Source: Burkholderiales bacterium (GTDB lineage: Bacteria; Pseudomonadota; Gammaproteobacteria; Burkholderiales; SG8-41). Taken from it: DNA of 10,231 nt. The notes beneath the pieces were generated by a model. It made no database searches. It worked only from the letters and a program-made list of their open reading frames with translations, and had not been told where the DNA came from. Location of the stretch: the NCBI GenBank assembly GCA_005800795.1, contig SYEN01000017.1, positions 1-10,231 on the forward strand. The letters run 5' to 3'. This document shows positions 1 through 6,588 of the stretch, piece after piece; position 1 is the first letter of the stretch; each line of letters opens with the position of its first letter. Made by a program: the position numbers and the translations under genes.

Positions 1-119
1 GACGCAATACCTTTGCACGCGCGGCCCACGTCCTCGATCAGTTGCCGCACCTCGACCGGGGCCAAACCCTTGGCGCGATGTTGTTCGACCAGATATTGTG
101 TGAGTGTTACGCGGCGCAT
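1..119 (-). CDS. fbp: Fructose-1,6-bisphosphatase class I, N-terminal fragment
   Basis: The gene runs off the left edge; only the first 39 codons are visible. They read MRRVTLTQYLVEQHRAKGLA, then a stretch ending in LIEDVGRACKGIA, which matches the N-terminal helices of proteobacterial class I FBPases. The family hydrolyses fructose 1,6-bisphosphate to fructose 6-phosphate in the cytoplasm, in gluconeogenesis and the Calvin cycle. The ATG (cat on the plus strand, 117-119) follows an AAGGGA Shine-Dalgarno sequence at a normal distance. The metal and substrate sites of the family lie beyond the edge, so activity cannot be judged. The gene is divergent from the oxidoreductase that starts at 218. 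The assignment rests on recalled family resemblance over a short stretch. Confidence 0.8.
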   Translation of the reverse strand, partial: MRRVTLTQYLVEQHRAKGLAPVEVRQLIEDVGRACKGIA

Positions 120-169
120 GATTTCCCTTCTCGCGGGTATGGTGGGTACAGCCACTGGCTATAGAATGC

Positions 170-180
170 CGGATTATCCG
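170..180. promoter_or_regulatory. Short palindrome in the divergent fbp/oxidoreductase spacer
   Basis: CGGATTATCCG is a perfect palindrome (5 bp, one central base, 5 bp) in the roughly 100-bp spacer between fbp and the oxidoreductase gene. A TATAGAAT box-like sequence lies just upstream (160-167) and reads toward the oxidoreductase. The position suits a promoter or operator, but an 11-bp palindrome can occur by chance and no regulator is known. Confidence 0.2.
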
Positions 181-217
181 ATTTCCAGCGGCGAATTGCA
201 CTCCCTTGAGCACCCCC

Positions 218-1360
218 ATGAAAAAGCTCGTCCTCATCGGCGGCGGCCACGCGCACGTGGAAGTGCTGCGCCAGTTCGGCCGGCAGCGCGCGCCGGAAGC
301 CGAAATCACCCTCGTCAGCCCGGACCGCCACACGCCCTACTCCGGCATGCTGCCGGGGCTGGTGGCCGGACACTACACCTTCGAACAGTGTCACATTGAT
401 CTGCAACCGCTGGCGGCCTACGCCGGCGCGCGGCTGATTTTTGCCGAGGCACGGGCGCTGGATGCCGCACAGCGTACGATTTCATTAAACAACGGCGACA
501 CACTGACTTACGACCTGCTGTCGATCAACACCGGCTCCACACCCATCGTCAACGGCATCGCGGGCGCGATGGAACACGCCATCATGGTGAAGCCTGTCGC
601 AGCGTTTCTCAAGCAATGGGCCGCACTCATCGAACGCGTGCGCAAGGGCGAAGCCCACCGCATCACCGTGGTGGGTGGTGGCGCTGCCGGTGTGGAAATG
701 CTGCTCGCCATGCAACATTTTTTTGCCCATCAGACACCGCGCCGCGAGGTTGATTACAGCCTGATAACCGACGCTCCGCACGTACTCGCACAACATCCGC
801 GCGGCGTTCGCGCCCTGCTCGAGGGCAACCTCATGCGTAAGCAGGTGCGTGTGCACAGTGGGCTGCGTGTCACACGCGTGGCGGCTGACACCTTGATCGC
901 CCGCGACGCGCAAAACCGCGAACAACCCATCACCACCGACGCCATCGTCTGGATCACCGGCGCCGCGCCGCCCACGTGGCTGGCGGACAACGGACTCGCA
1001 TTAGATGGCAAAAAATTTATCAATGAAAACAATTACTTACAATCAACCTCACGCGGCGAAATTTTTGCCGCCGGCGATTGCGCCACCGTTGCTGGCGCCG
1101 TGTACCCAAAATCCGGCGTCTACGCCGTGCGCCAGGGCCCGGTGCTCGCACACAACCTGCGCGCCGCGCTCAATGGCCAATCAGGAGAAGCCCTGCAAAC
1201 CTACACCCCCCAACCGCGCGCACTGGCGCTAATCAGCACCGGCGAACAGCACGCCATCGCTTCTTGGGGGCCGCTGGCGCTTCACGGCAATTGGGTTTGG
1301 CGATGGAAGGATTCGATTGATCGGGGGTTTATGGGGAAGTATCGCGATTTTCCGGCGTAA
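218..1360 (+). CDS. FAD/NAD(P)-binding oxidoreductase, SelD-partner (NDH-2-like) type
   Basis: This 380-residue flavoprotein has two Rossmann folds. The FAD-binding loop is at residues 5-14 (VLIGGGHAHV), the NAD(P)-binding loop at 150-161 (TVVGGGAAGVEM), and the second FAD motif at 282-289 (IFAAGDCA). The GGGHAHVEVLRQF start, the PYSGMLPGLVAGHY stretch (40-53) and the C-terminal KYRDFPA are typical of the family that occurs as the N-terminal half of fusions with selenophosphate synthetase SelD and also as stand-alone proteins. It lacks the CxxxxC redox disulfide of glutathione-reductase types, so it is closer to type II NADH dehydrogenases and sulfide:quinone reductases. The substrate is unknown. 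I chose the ATG at 218; an in-frame TTG at 206 would add four residues. No strong Shine-Dalgarno sequence is seen for either. No selD or sel genes are visible, so a link to selenium is not supported here. Confidence 0.82.
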   Translation: MKKLVLIGGGHAHVEVLRQFGRQRAPEAEITLVSPDRHTPYSGMLPGLVAGHYTFEQCHIDLQPLAAYAGARLIFAEARALDAAQRTISLNNGDTLTYDLLSINTGSTPIVNGIAGAMEHAIMVKPVAAFLKQWAALIERVRKGEAHRITVVGGGAAGVEMLLAMQHFFAHQTPRREVDYSLITDAPHVLAQHPRGVRALLEGNLMRKQVRVHSGLRVTRVAADTLIARDAQNREQPITTDAIVWITGAAPPTWLADNGLALDGKKFINENNYLQSTSRGEIFAAGDCATVAGAVYPKSGVYAVRQGPVLAHNLRAALNGQSGEALQTYTPQPRALALISTGEQHAIASWGPLALHGNWVWRWKDSIDRGFMGKYRDFPA

Positions 1361-1499
1361 CGTGGGGTACTGCCCAAGTGCCACCCGTAAGATCGCAATG
1401 ATCCCTTATCCGGGTTCAGGAACAGCGTAGCGAACCCCAACTTTCGATGGTCATGTACCGCTGATGTTGGGCTTAGCAGCCCTACCCACCTGCCTGACG
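1361..1499. other. Convergent intergenic spacer with degenerate palindromes
   Basis: This 139-bp spacer separates the ends of two convergent genes. It holds an inverted repeat, GGGTTC at 1412-1417 with GAACCC at 1432-1437. On the minus strand it also reads GGTAGGGCTGCTTAGCCCAACA-like text with mismatches, recalling the dispersed intergenic palindromes common in betaproteobacteria. It may act as a two-way terminator, but there is no convincing U-tract on either strand. Confidence 0.25.
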
Positions 1500-1934
1500 T
1501 TAAACCGGCTCCGCCAAAAAAACCGGAATGCTGCGCGCAGTTTTCAGTTGATAATCCGCATAAGGCGGATAAGCCGCCACGGCCAGCGCCCACAGCCGTG
1601 CGCGCTCGGCGTCCTCGTCAATCTCGCGCACGCGCATGGTCTGCACGACAGTGCCATCGCGTAGTTCCACTGCCGGGTTGGCCCGCAGGTTGTATACCCA
1701 CACCGGATGCTTAGGCGCCCCGCCCTGCGAACCGACCAACACGTAATTGGCGCCATCCTTTACGCGCATCAGCGGTGTTTTGCGGATCGCGCCGGTTTTG
1801 TTGCCGGTGTTGGTGACGATAATCACCGGCAAACCGGTGTCGCGCAGCGTGGTGCCTCGCGTGCCGCCGCTGCGCTCATAAAGTTCAACCTGTTCGCGCA
1901 CCCAATCCCTGGGGCTTGGGATGTATTTCGGCAT
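1500..1934 (-). CDS. Deazaflavin (F420)-type nitroreductase family protein (DDN-like)
   Basis: This 144-residue protein matches the small split-barrel DDN family, known from the F420H2-dependent nitroreductase of Mycobacterium tuberculosis. Visible signatures are TNTGNKTGAIRKTPLMRVKDG-like text at residues 41-61, VGSQGGAPKHPVWVYNLRANP-like text at 67-87 and YPPYADYQLKTAR at 122-134 followed by IPVF. The first two contribute to the cofactor pocket in characterised members. The length fits a complete single-domain protein. The ATG has a strong Shine-Dalgarno sequence, AAGGAGG, four bases upstream of the TTAAATG context. It lies 81 bp downstream of the racemase-like gene on the same strand and could be cotranscribed with it. 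Whether the host makes F420 cannot be seen here; some proteobacterial members may use another flavin. The reaction is unknown. Confidence 0.85.
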   Translation of the reverse strand: MPKYIPSPRDWVREQVELYERSGGTRGTTLRDTGLPVIIVTNTGNKTGAIRKTPLMRVKDGANYVLVGSQGGAPKHPVWVYNLRANPAVELRDGTVVQTMRVREIDEDAERARLWALAVAAYPPYADYQLKTARSIPVFLAEPV

Positions 1935-2015
1935 TTAACCTCCTTGACTTCACCAGTTTCTGAAATGCAGCGTCGGGCTGAGCGGCAACTACAGGCAGGC
2001 CCATCGCTTCCGGCG

Positions 2016-2762
2016 TTACAAACTCGCGAGCACCTTGCCCCACTTCGCATCCGGCCGGTGCAGCATTTTGCCGCCCGCTGCATGCAGCGCCGACCAGGTT
2101 GTTGACAAAATATTCAGCAACACAGGCTTGCCGAATTCGGCTTCCAGCATCGGCACGGCGTAGATCGCAAACCACAAGCCACCGGGCATCAGCAAGGCCT
2201 GCGCCTGCGGGGTTTCGCGCAGCACCTGACGGCCCAGTTCCAGCGCCAGATCATGATCAGCGGCGGCAGACGAATATTTATTTTGATCAAGCGAGCGCGC
2301 GTGTGAACGGCAGGTCAGCACTTCGATGCCGGCATCGGCGAGGTATTGCGTCAGCATCTTGTTCACGGTATCCGGCCAGCGCGTAGCCAGCGCGATTTTT
2401 CCCGCGCCAAAATGTTTCAGGGTAGCGATATGCGCTTCCAGATCGGTGTCGCACGGCAGACCCGTACGCTGTTCGGCTTCACCCAGGATTTCCAGCATGC
2501 GCTTGCGCCCAAGGGCAGACGCCACCGGCACACCGGACAGCGACAGGCGATCCACTTTCTTGGTCGCGAGCAAAGCGAAACGATCCCACAGCGTGGGCAG
2601 GTTTTCCTCCACGGCGGCAAGGCTGTATTCACGCAGATTCAGCCCCGTGGTCACCAGCATCATGCCTTCGGGCGCAACGCGATAAAACTGATAGGCATCC
2701 TGATCGGTGTACAAATGCGGGATGACGTAGCCTAACTGATACCACGGGGCGATGATGCTCAT
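2016..2762 (-). CDS. Asp/Glu racemase-superfamily protein (arylmalonate decarboxylase/maleate isomerase-like), catalytic Cys absent
   Basis: The 248-residue protein has the layout of the maleate cis-trans isomerase and arylmalonate decarboxylase branch of the Asp/Glu racemase superfamily: two similar halves, each with an active-site loop. The first loop reads LSLSGVPVAS (73-82). The second reads LLMPGGLWFA (190-199), followed by PMLEAEFGKPVL (204-215). As I recall them, arylmalonate decarboxylase carries its catalytic cysteine in an LSCGG context in the second loop, and maleate isomerases carry cysteines in both; here those positions are Pro193 and Gly/Val77-78. The only cysteines are Cys104 and Cys151, neither in a usual loop. 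It may be a non-catalytic or differently working relative. The ATG is preceded by AGGAT, and a perfect TATAAT box lies 44-50 bp upstream. Such genes are often found near Bug proteins and organic-acid catabolic genes. Confidence 0.72.
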   Translation of the reverse strand: MSIIAPWYQLGYVIPHLYTDQDAYQFYRVAPEGMMLVTTGLNLREYSLAAVEENLPTLWDRFALLATKKVDRLSLSGVPVASALGRKRMLEILGEAEQRTGLPCDTDLEAHIATLKHFGAGKIALATRWPDTVNKMLTQYLADAGIEVLTCRSHARSLDQNKYSSAAADHDLALELGRQVLRETPQAQALLMPGGLWFAIYAVPMLEAEFGKPVLLNILSTTWSALHAAGGKMLHRPDAKWGKVLASL

Positions 2763-3143
2763 GGGGTTGATCCTGTGCGGGATACGGGTGACGAGGCAGC
2801 ACGGTTATTATAGTATGCGCTTCACTTTTCTCCGGTCGAAAACCTTTTGAAAGCCCGTCACTGTGAGCGCGCCCGAACTCCACTCCGACTCGCACTTTCA
2901 GTATTTCTTCCCGGCAACTATCGGTGGTCGGCAGAAATGTGGGGGGGTGCTGTCCACGGCGCCTTTCGGTGGCTGCGAAATCTCTGACGTCATGTGCATC
3001 AGCGCCCGTCTGCAAAGCAAAGTCGGCGATGACGAAGCAAGCTCACGGCGACGGAAGGCGGCGCGCAGCATTGCCAGCGCGACTATCTGACGCTGGCGTG
3101 CGATACGGCGGCGAATTAGTTGCTGAATCGACTTAAAAAATAA
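2763..3143. other. Gene-free stretch, nothing recognised
   Basis: This stretch between the racemase-like start and the first repeat copy contains only short open frames on both strands (up to about 128 codons, partly antisense to the racemase-like gene). None has a familiar motif or a good ribosome binding site. A tract of seven G residues lies near 2941. It could be a remnant of an older gene, but I could not identify one in any frame. The only supported element is the promoter-like box at 2807-2812. Confidence 0.4.
2807..2812 (-). promoter_or_regulatory. Putative -10 box for the racemase-like gene
   Basis: The minus strand reads TATAAT exactly, in the context CATACTATAATAACC. This would put the transcription start near 2800, giving a leader of about 38 nt before the ATG at 2762. 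The -35 region at 17-18 bp spacing (CCGGAG or ACCGGA) does not match the consensus, so the promoter may be weak or activator-dependent. Confidence 0.4.
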
Positions 3144-3163
3144 TCAATTAAAACAGATACTTA
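3144..3163 (+). repeat. Dispersed 20-nt AT-rich motif, copy 1
   Basis: TCAATTAAAACAGATACTTA differs from the five-copy consensus TCAATAAAAACAGATACTTA at position 6 only. It is preceded by an A-rich run (AAAAAATAA), as are the other copies. It lies about 190 bp upstream of the dehydratase gene. A TATAAT box (3164-3169) directly abuts it. Confidence 0.75.
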
Positions 3164-3169
3164 TATAAT
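3164..3169 (+). promoter_or_regulatory. Putative -10 box upstream of the UxaA-family gene
   Basis: TATAAT is found exactly here, directly next to repeat copy 1, so the 20-nt motif would fill the spacer region. No TTGACA-like hexamer lies 16-18 bp upstream (TAATCA at 17 bp). If used, the transcript would carry a leader of about 177 nt that includes the palindromic element at 3205-3286. Confidence 0.3.
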
Positions 3170-3204
3170 CTCCCATCAGCCAAAAAAAGTCGCAACGCTC
3201 CTCC

Positions 3205-3286
3205 TGTCATTCCCGCGAAAGCGGGAATCCATAACGCACGTGCCACTGGAATCCGCGTATGGATTCCCGTTTTCGCGGGAACGACA
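3205..3286. repeat. 82-bp MITE-like inverted-repeat element (GCGGGAAT type)
   Basis: Two 28-bp arms, 3205-3232 and 3259-3286, are inverted copies of each other with 26 of 28 positions matching, separated by a 26-bp spacer. Each arm is itself palindromic around ATTCCCGCGAAAGCGGGAAT. The second arm reads TTCCCGTTTTCGCGGGAA. This is the widely dispersed proteobacterial intergenic repeat family comparable to Neisseria dRS3-type repeats. It sits in the presumed leader of the UxaA-family gene and could fold strongly in RNA. No coding potential is visible. Confidence 0.8.
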
Positions 3287-3352
3287 AGGAGAGTTTTCCG
3301 CTCAATGCATGAGCAACGAGTAAGTCACGAATAAGCCACTCACGAGCCTCCC

Positions 3353-4897
3353 ATGATCGAAATCAAAGAAAAATCCGTCACCGGTAAGACCATCCGCCTG
3401 CACGACGCCGACAATGTGGTGATCGCACGCATTGATCTTGCGCTCGGCACCAAACTCGACGATGGCCTGACTTGCCGTGGCCAAGTGCAAGCCGGTCACA
3501 AAGTCGCTTCGCGCGCCATCAAGCTGGGGGACCCGATACTCAAATACAACGTGGTGATCGGCTTTGCCTCGGCGGACATCCCCGCTGGCAGCTACGTGCA
3601 TGCACACAACATGCAGTTCCGCGAATTCGATCGTGACTACGCCTATGCCGAGGAATTCAAGCCCGTGCAAATGGTGCCCGACGCCGAGCGCGCGAGCTTC
3701 ATGGGCATCGTGCGCGCCAATGGGCAGGTGGCCACGCGCAATTTTGTCGGCATACTGTCCACGGTAAATTGCTCCGCCACGGTGGCGCACAAGATTGCGG
3801 AATACTTCACGCCGGAGCGTCTTGCCGAATACCCCAACATCGATGGCGTCGCCGCGTTTTCACACGACACCGGTTGCGGCATGGAAATGACCGGCGAGCC
3901 CATGGATTTGTTGCGGCGGACGATGGCGGGCTACGCACGCCACGCCAACCTTGCCGGGTCGATGATCGTGGGCCTCGGTTGCGAGCGCAATCAGATCAAG
4001 GGGCTGATAAAGGAACAAAAGCTCGACGTGAGCGACCGGCTGCACTTGTTCACCATGCAGGATAGCGGCGGCACGCGCAAAACCATCGAAGCCGGCATCG
4101 CAGCCGTGAAGGAAATGCTGCCCAAAGCGAATCGCGTATCGCGTCAACGTGTATCGGCCAGCCACCTGATGATCGGCCTGCAATGCGGCGGCTCGGATGG
4201 CTTTTCGTCGATCACCGCCAACCCGGCGCTGGGTGCGGCGATGGACGTGCTGTGCCAGCACGGCGGCACCGCGATTCTGTCCGAGACGCCGGAGATTTAC
4301 GGCGTCGAACACACGCTCACCCGCCGCGCGCGCAACCGTGAAGTCGGCGAAAAGTTGATCGAACGCATCCGCTGGTGGAAGGATGTTTACACCGTAGGCC
4401 GCGACACGCAGATCAACGGTGTGGTCAGTCCCGGCAACCAGCACGGCGGACTCGCAAATATTCTTGAGAAGTCACTCGGCTCGTCAATGAAAGGCGGCAC
4501 CGGCCCGCTGATGGAAGTGTACCGTTACGCCCAACCGGTCACGCAAAACGGCTTTGTGTTCATGGACACGCCCGGCTTCGACCCCTGCTCCGCCACCGGG
4601 CAAATAGCGGGCGGCGCCAATATGATCATGTTCACCACAGGCCGCGGCTCCATGTTCGGCGCCAAACCCGTGCCGTCGATCAAACTCGCCACCAACACCC
4701 CCATGTTCCGCAAGCTCGAAGAAGACATGGACATCAACTGCGGCGAAATTCTGGATGGCACCTCAACTCTGCGCGAAATGGGGCAGAAGATTTTTGAACT
4801 GATGCTGCGCACGGCATCCGGCGAAAAAACCAAAAGCGAATTGCTGGGGTTGGGGGATCATGAGTTTGTGCCGTGGAATATTGGGGTAGTTGGTTAG
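3353..4897 (+). CDS. UxaA-family dehydratase (altronate/galactarate dehydratase-like), full length
   Basis: At 514 residues this is a complete two-part enzyme: an N-terminal SAF-type domain (about 1-95, with IRLHDADNVVIARID at 14-28) joined to the catalytic UxaA/GarD body. Family motifs are HDTGCGM (171-177), VGLGCERNQ (206-214), GLQCGGSDGFSSITANPALG (275-294), SETPEIYGVEH (310-320), SPGNQHGGLANILEKSLGS (359-377) and a GFDPCSATGQ-to-GEILDGTS stretch (408-471). The conserved cysteines and histidines are consistent with the metal-dependent lyase centre. Characterised members dehydrate D-altronate or D-galactarate to 2-keto-3-deoxy sugar acids in the cytoplasm; the substrate here cannot be fixed, though the SETPEIYG text favours the altronate side. 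The ATG at 3353 has only a weak Shine-Dalgarno sequence (ACGAG). No partner dehydrogenase or aldolase gene adjoins it. Confidence 0.9.
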   Translation: MIEIKEKSVTGKTIRLHDADNVVIARIDLALGTKLDDGLTCRGQVQAGHKVASRAIKLGDPILKYNVVIGFASADIPAGSYVHAHNMQFREFDRDYAYAEEFKPVQMVPDAERASFMGIVRANGQVATRNFVGILSTVNCSATVAHKIAEYFTPERLAEYPNIDGVAAFSHDTGCGMEMTGEPMDLLRRTMAGYARHANLAGSMIVGLGCERNQIKGLIKEQKLDVSDRLHLFTMQDSGGTRKTIEAGIAAVKEMLPKANRVSRQRVSASHLMIGLQCGGSDGFSSITANPALGAAMDVLCQHGGTAILSETPEIYGVEHTLTRRARNREVGEKLIERIRWWKDVYTVGRDTQINGVVSPGNQHGGLANILEKSLGSSMKGGTGPLMEVYRYAQPVTQNGFVFMDTPGFDPCSATGQIAGGANMIMFTTGRGSMFGAKPVPSIKLATNTPMFRKLEEDMDINCGEILDGTSTLREMGQKIFELMLRTASGEKTKSELLGLGDHEFVPWNIGVVG

Positions 4898-4911
4898 AAC
4901 GTGTGCACGCA

Positions 4912-4931
4912 GCGCTCGAATTAAGGAGCGC
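4912..4931 (+). terminator. Weak stem-loop after the UxaA-family gene
   Basis: GCGCTC (4912-4917) pairs exactly with GAGCGC (4926-4931) around an 8-nt AT-rich loop, 15 bp after the stop codon. There is no U-tract, so it is at best a weak intrinsic terminator or an RNA-stabilising hairpin. Confidence 0.25.
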
Positions 4932-5006
4932 CAAAGCCGTGAATACGCCGTAATGGAAACACATGGACACTTACTACAAACTTGACAGTTATTTTAGGGA
5001 CTTCAT

Positions 5007-5846
5007 ATGAACTCGGCCATTGGTCAAGCGCTGAGGTTTTGCGTTTTTGCTCTCATCCTTCTTTCGCTTGCCCCACTTTCCTACAGTGCCGAAAGCGATG
5101 AAGTCTGGCTATTGCAGCCCATCGTGCAGGAGCGTGCGACAGGTCTGCTTAAGGCATACAAAAAAACGGGTAACTCGCTCAAGCTCTTTGAAATTCAGGA
5201 AATCAACAATGCCGGCAATTTTGGAAAGATTATTTACTACGAACTACAAACAAGTTTTTCGCGGCAAGAATCAGGGCTATGGGCAATTGTAGGAGCAGGT
5301 AATTTCACCTCGGGGGCTGCAGCGGGTTTCAGCCAAACCCTAAGTTTATGTGGGTTGATCACATTACTTACCACAACGAACTCCGCTACCAAGCTCGAAA
5401 CGAACACCCCCATTCCCTTCGGAAAACTATTTCTTCCTTGTGGTATCCGCACTTCAATTGGCGTAGGAACTCGCGTTCGAGTAGCAGATCTTCGTACAGA
5501 TTATGAAGACATCTGCTCACCGATTCCGGGCACGAAGTTTACATACCACATTGAAAACGAAGCACAGGTCAAGACTACCGGATTGTTCGGTCGAAGCACT
5601 CAGGTAAGCGCCAAGATCGATGTTTTGTGCCAAGTCTCTTCAAGCGTTGTACAGGCAAAGGAGATCAATCCGGGAATGCGTGGCGACTACCTTCTGGTGT
5701 CATGTGAAGGTACCGCCCATTCCGGTCAAAAAAGTAAAACAGACTACGCGTTTCTTATAGAGCCAGGCGTCTATCTCATCCTGAGCACCGGCGGAGGAGC
5801 ACAAACAACGAAAGTGCAGTACAAGACTGTTGACTACAGCGACTAA
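5007..5846 (+). CDS. Secreted protein of unknown function (signal peptide)
   Basis: I do not recognise this 279-residue protein. Residues 1-28 form a clear Sec signal peptide: a basic N-end, a hydrophobic core around FCVFALILLSLAPL (11-24) and a likely cleavage after SYSA, giving a mature periplasmic or exported protein of about 250 residues. There is no lipobox. The mature part has five cysteines (115, 145, 170, 208, 233), a glycine-rich patch with small residues (95-109, VGAGNFTSGAAAGFS) and a C-terminal half rich in beta-type alternation, but no other transmembrane segment. The start is supported by AGGGA six bases before the ATG. Codon use is visibly more AT-rich than its neighbours (many AAA, AAT, TTT and TTA/CTT codons), which suggests later acquisition. 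It appears monocistronic, 109 bp after the dehydratase and followed by a pseudogene. Confidence 0.75.
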   Translation: MNSAIGQALRFCVFALILLSLAPLSYSAESDEVWLLQPIVQERATGLLKAYKKTGNSLKLFEIQEINNAGNFGKIIYYELQTSFSRQESGLWAIVGAGNFTSGAAAGFSQTLSLCGLITLLTTTNSATKLETNTPIPFGKLFLPCGIRTSIGVGTRVRVADLRTDYEDICSPIPGTKFTYHIENEAQVKTTGLFGRSTQVSAKIDVLCQVSSSVVQAKEINPGMRGDYLLVSCEGTAHSGQKSKTDYAFLIEPGVYLILSTGGGAQTTKVQYKTVDYSD

Positions 5847-5932
5847 CCGTGGGAGTGATTCGCATTTAGTGAAGTCCCGCTCTGATGCCCTTGCAGCAAA
5901 CGTAGTGTAGGTAGATCCTAGCTTGCGCACGA

Positions 5933-5949
5933 ACCACGGTCCGCGTGGT
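5933..5949. terminator. Short stem-loop downstream of the secreted-protein gene
   Basis: ACCACG (5933-5938) and CGTGGT (5944-5949) form a 6-bp stem with a 5-nt loop, followed by an A-rich stretch rather than a T-tract on the plus strand. It lies 87 bp after the stop codon. It may be a weak terminator. The rest of the 5847-5976 spacer shows nothing recognisable. Confidence 0.2.
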
Positions 5950-5976
5950 CACAAAAGCCGCATCCACTCCACGACA

Positions 5977-5996
5977 TAACTATCTGTTTTTATTGA
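5977..5996 (-). repeat. Dispersed 20-nt AT-rich motif, copy 2
   Basis: On the minus strand it reads TCAATAAAAACAGATAGTTA, one mismatch (position 17) from the five-copy consensus. It ends a few bases before the 5' end of the amidohydrolase relic, so it may have been part of that gene's regulatory region. Confidence 0.75.
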
Positions 5997-5999
5997 AAA

Positions 6000-6509
6000 A
6001 TGTGTGGCCGCCCTGCAATGCGTCCCCAACTCCAGTGCTCCCGCTCCGCCCACGCTAATGGCGCCGACCAACGCCTGTGACGCCCATCACCACATTTGCG
6101 ATCCCGCGCGCTTTGCGTTGCCCCAACCGGCATAGCCAGTGCCGTCCAACAGCATGATGGCGAATTACCTGCTGCTGTAAAAACGCATCGGCACCCCGCG
6201 CAATGTCGGCGTGCAACGCGGCATTACAGCACCAACAACATCAGTGACACTCGATGCGTCGAACAACCCGGCAGCAAGTGGGCCGCCCAACTATGCAGAT
6301 GCCACGCAGATCGCGCAGGCTTTCGTCAAGGCTGCATCGGAGCGGCTAACGTGGGCCAGCGACAGCCGCATCCCAGCGCCATGGGCGGTAAGCCGGACGA
6401 CTCCTTTCTGATTGATCTGCTGTCAACGTAAGCGCCAAACGAAGCCGCGCATAAACGCACTCTCGTGCAGAACTCGACGATGATGTATGGCTGCGGCAAA
6501 GCCCATTGA
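6000..6509 (+). pseudogene. Decayed amidohydrolase gene (2-pyrone-4,6-dicarboxylate lactonase-like)
   Basis: Several frames together spell a TIM-barrel amidohydrolase. Frame of 6058: NACDAHHHICDPARFALPQP, where HHH contains the metal-binding HxH, then a TAG (6133), NYLLL, a TAA (6178) and KRIGTPRNVGVQ. After a double shift near 6215-6235 (HYSTNN in one frame, SVTLDA in another) the text jumps to GPPNYADATQIAQAFVKAA and ERLTWASD. At 6364-6365 the expected Trp codon TGG is reduced to AG, shifting into the frame of PHPSAMGGKPDDSFLIDLLS. A TAA (6429) interrupts it before APNEAAHKRTLVQNSTMMYG and the final TGA (6507). Intact relatives have about 280-300 residues, so roughly 130-140 residues are missing between LDA and GPPNY. 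The N-terminus is also out of frame with ATGs at 6000 and 6018. Living members open lactone rings in aromatic catabolism. The gene cannot make a functional product. Confidence 0.82.
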
Positions 6510-6523
6510 CGCAGCATCGGCAG

Positions 6524-6549
6524 GGCGGGTACGTTTTTGGTGCCCCGCC
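6524..6549. terminator. Stem-loop between convergent pseudogene and Gfo/Idh gene
   Basis: GGCGGG (6524-6529) pairs with CCCGCC (6544-6549). The stem can be extended by TAC/GTG pairing with one bulge, leaving a GTTTTTG loop. It lies between the stop codons of two convergent genes, where a shared terminator would be expected. The lack of a U-tract after the stem on either strand keeps confidence low. Confidence 0.3.
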
Positions 6550-6588
6550 GGTAACGGTGCTCAGGCCCGCCGCGTTTACGCGCCCAAT

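Noticed and set aside
1885..2175. Minus-strand frame whose text (EAMGLPVVAAQPDAAFQKLV) looks protein-like between the racemase-like and nitroreductase genes
   Set aside because: I considered a frameshifted C-terminus of the racemase-like protein. That protein already has a normal length and ending, and the frame runs into the nitroreductase start in the wrong frame; no family match came to mind.
2863..3090. Plus-strand frame starting with GTG in the gene-free stretch (75 codons)
   Set aside because: It has no ribosome binding site, no motif and low-complexity Arg/Ser text at the end; it is not supported as a gene.
3205..3286. CRISPR-like reading of the two repeats with a 26-bp spacer
   Set aside because: There are only two repeats and they are inverted, not direct; no cas genes are present and the arm sequence is a known type of dispersed palindrome.
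3305..3334. Nine-residue leader peptide frame (MHEQRVSHE) before the dehydratase gene
   Set aside because: An AAGGAG lies upstream, but the 13-base spacing is long, and the peptide has no run of regulatory codons that would suggest attenuation.
3860..4444. 194-codon minus-strand frame inside the dehydratase gene
   Set aside because: It is antisense to conserved UxaA motifs and has no recognisable product.
4982..5010. TTGACA followed 17 bp later by ATATGA as a promoter for the secreted-protein gene
   Set aside because: The -10 position would overlap the start codon, so transcription would begin inside the gene. The -35 match alone is not enough.
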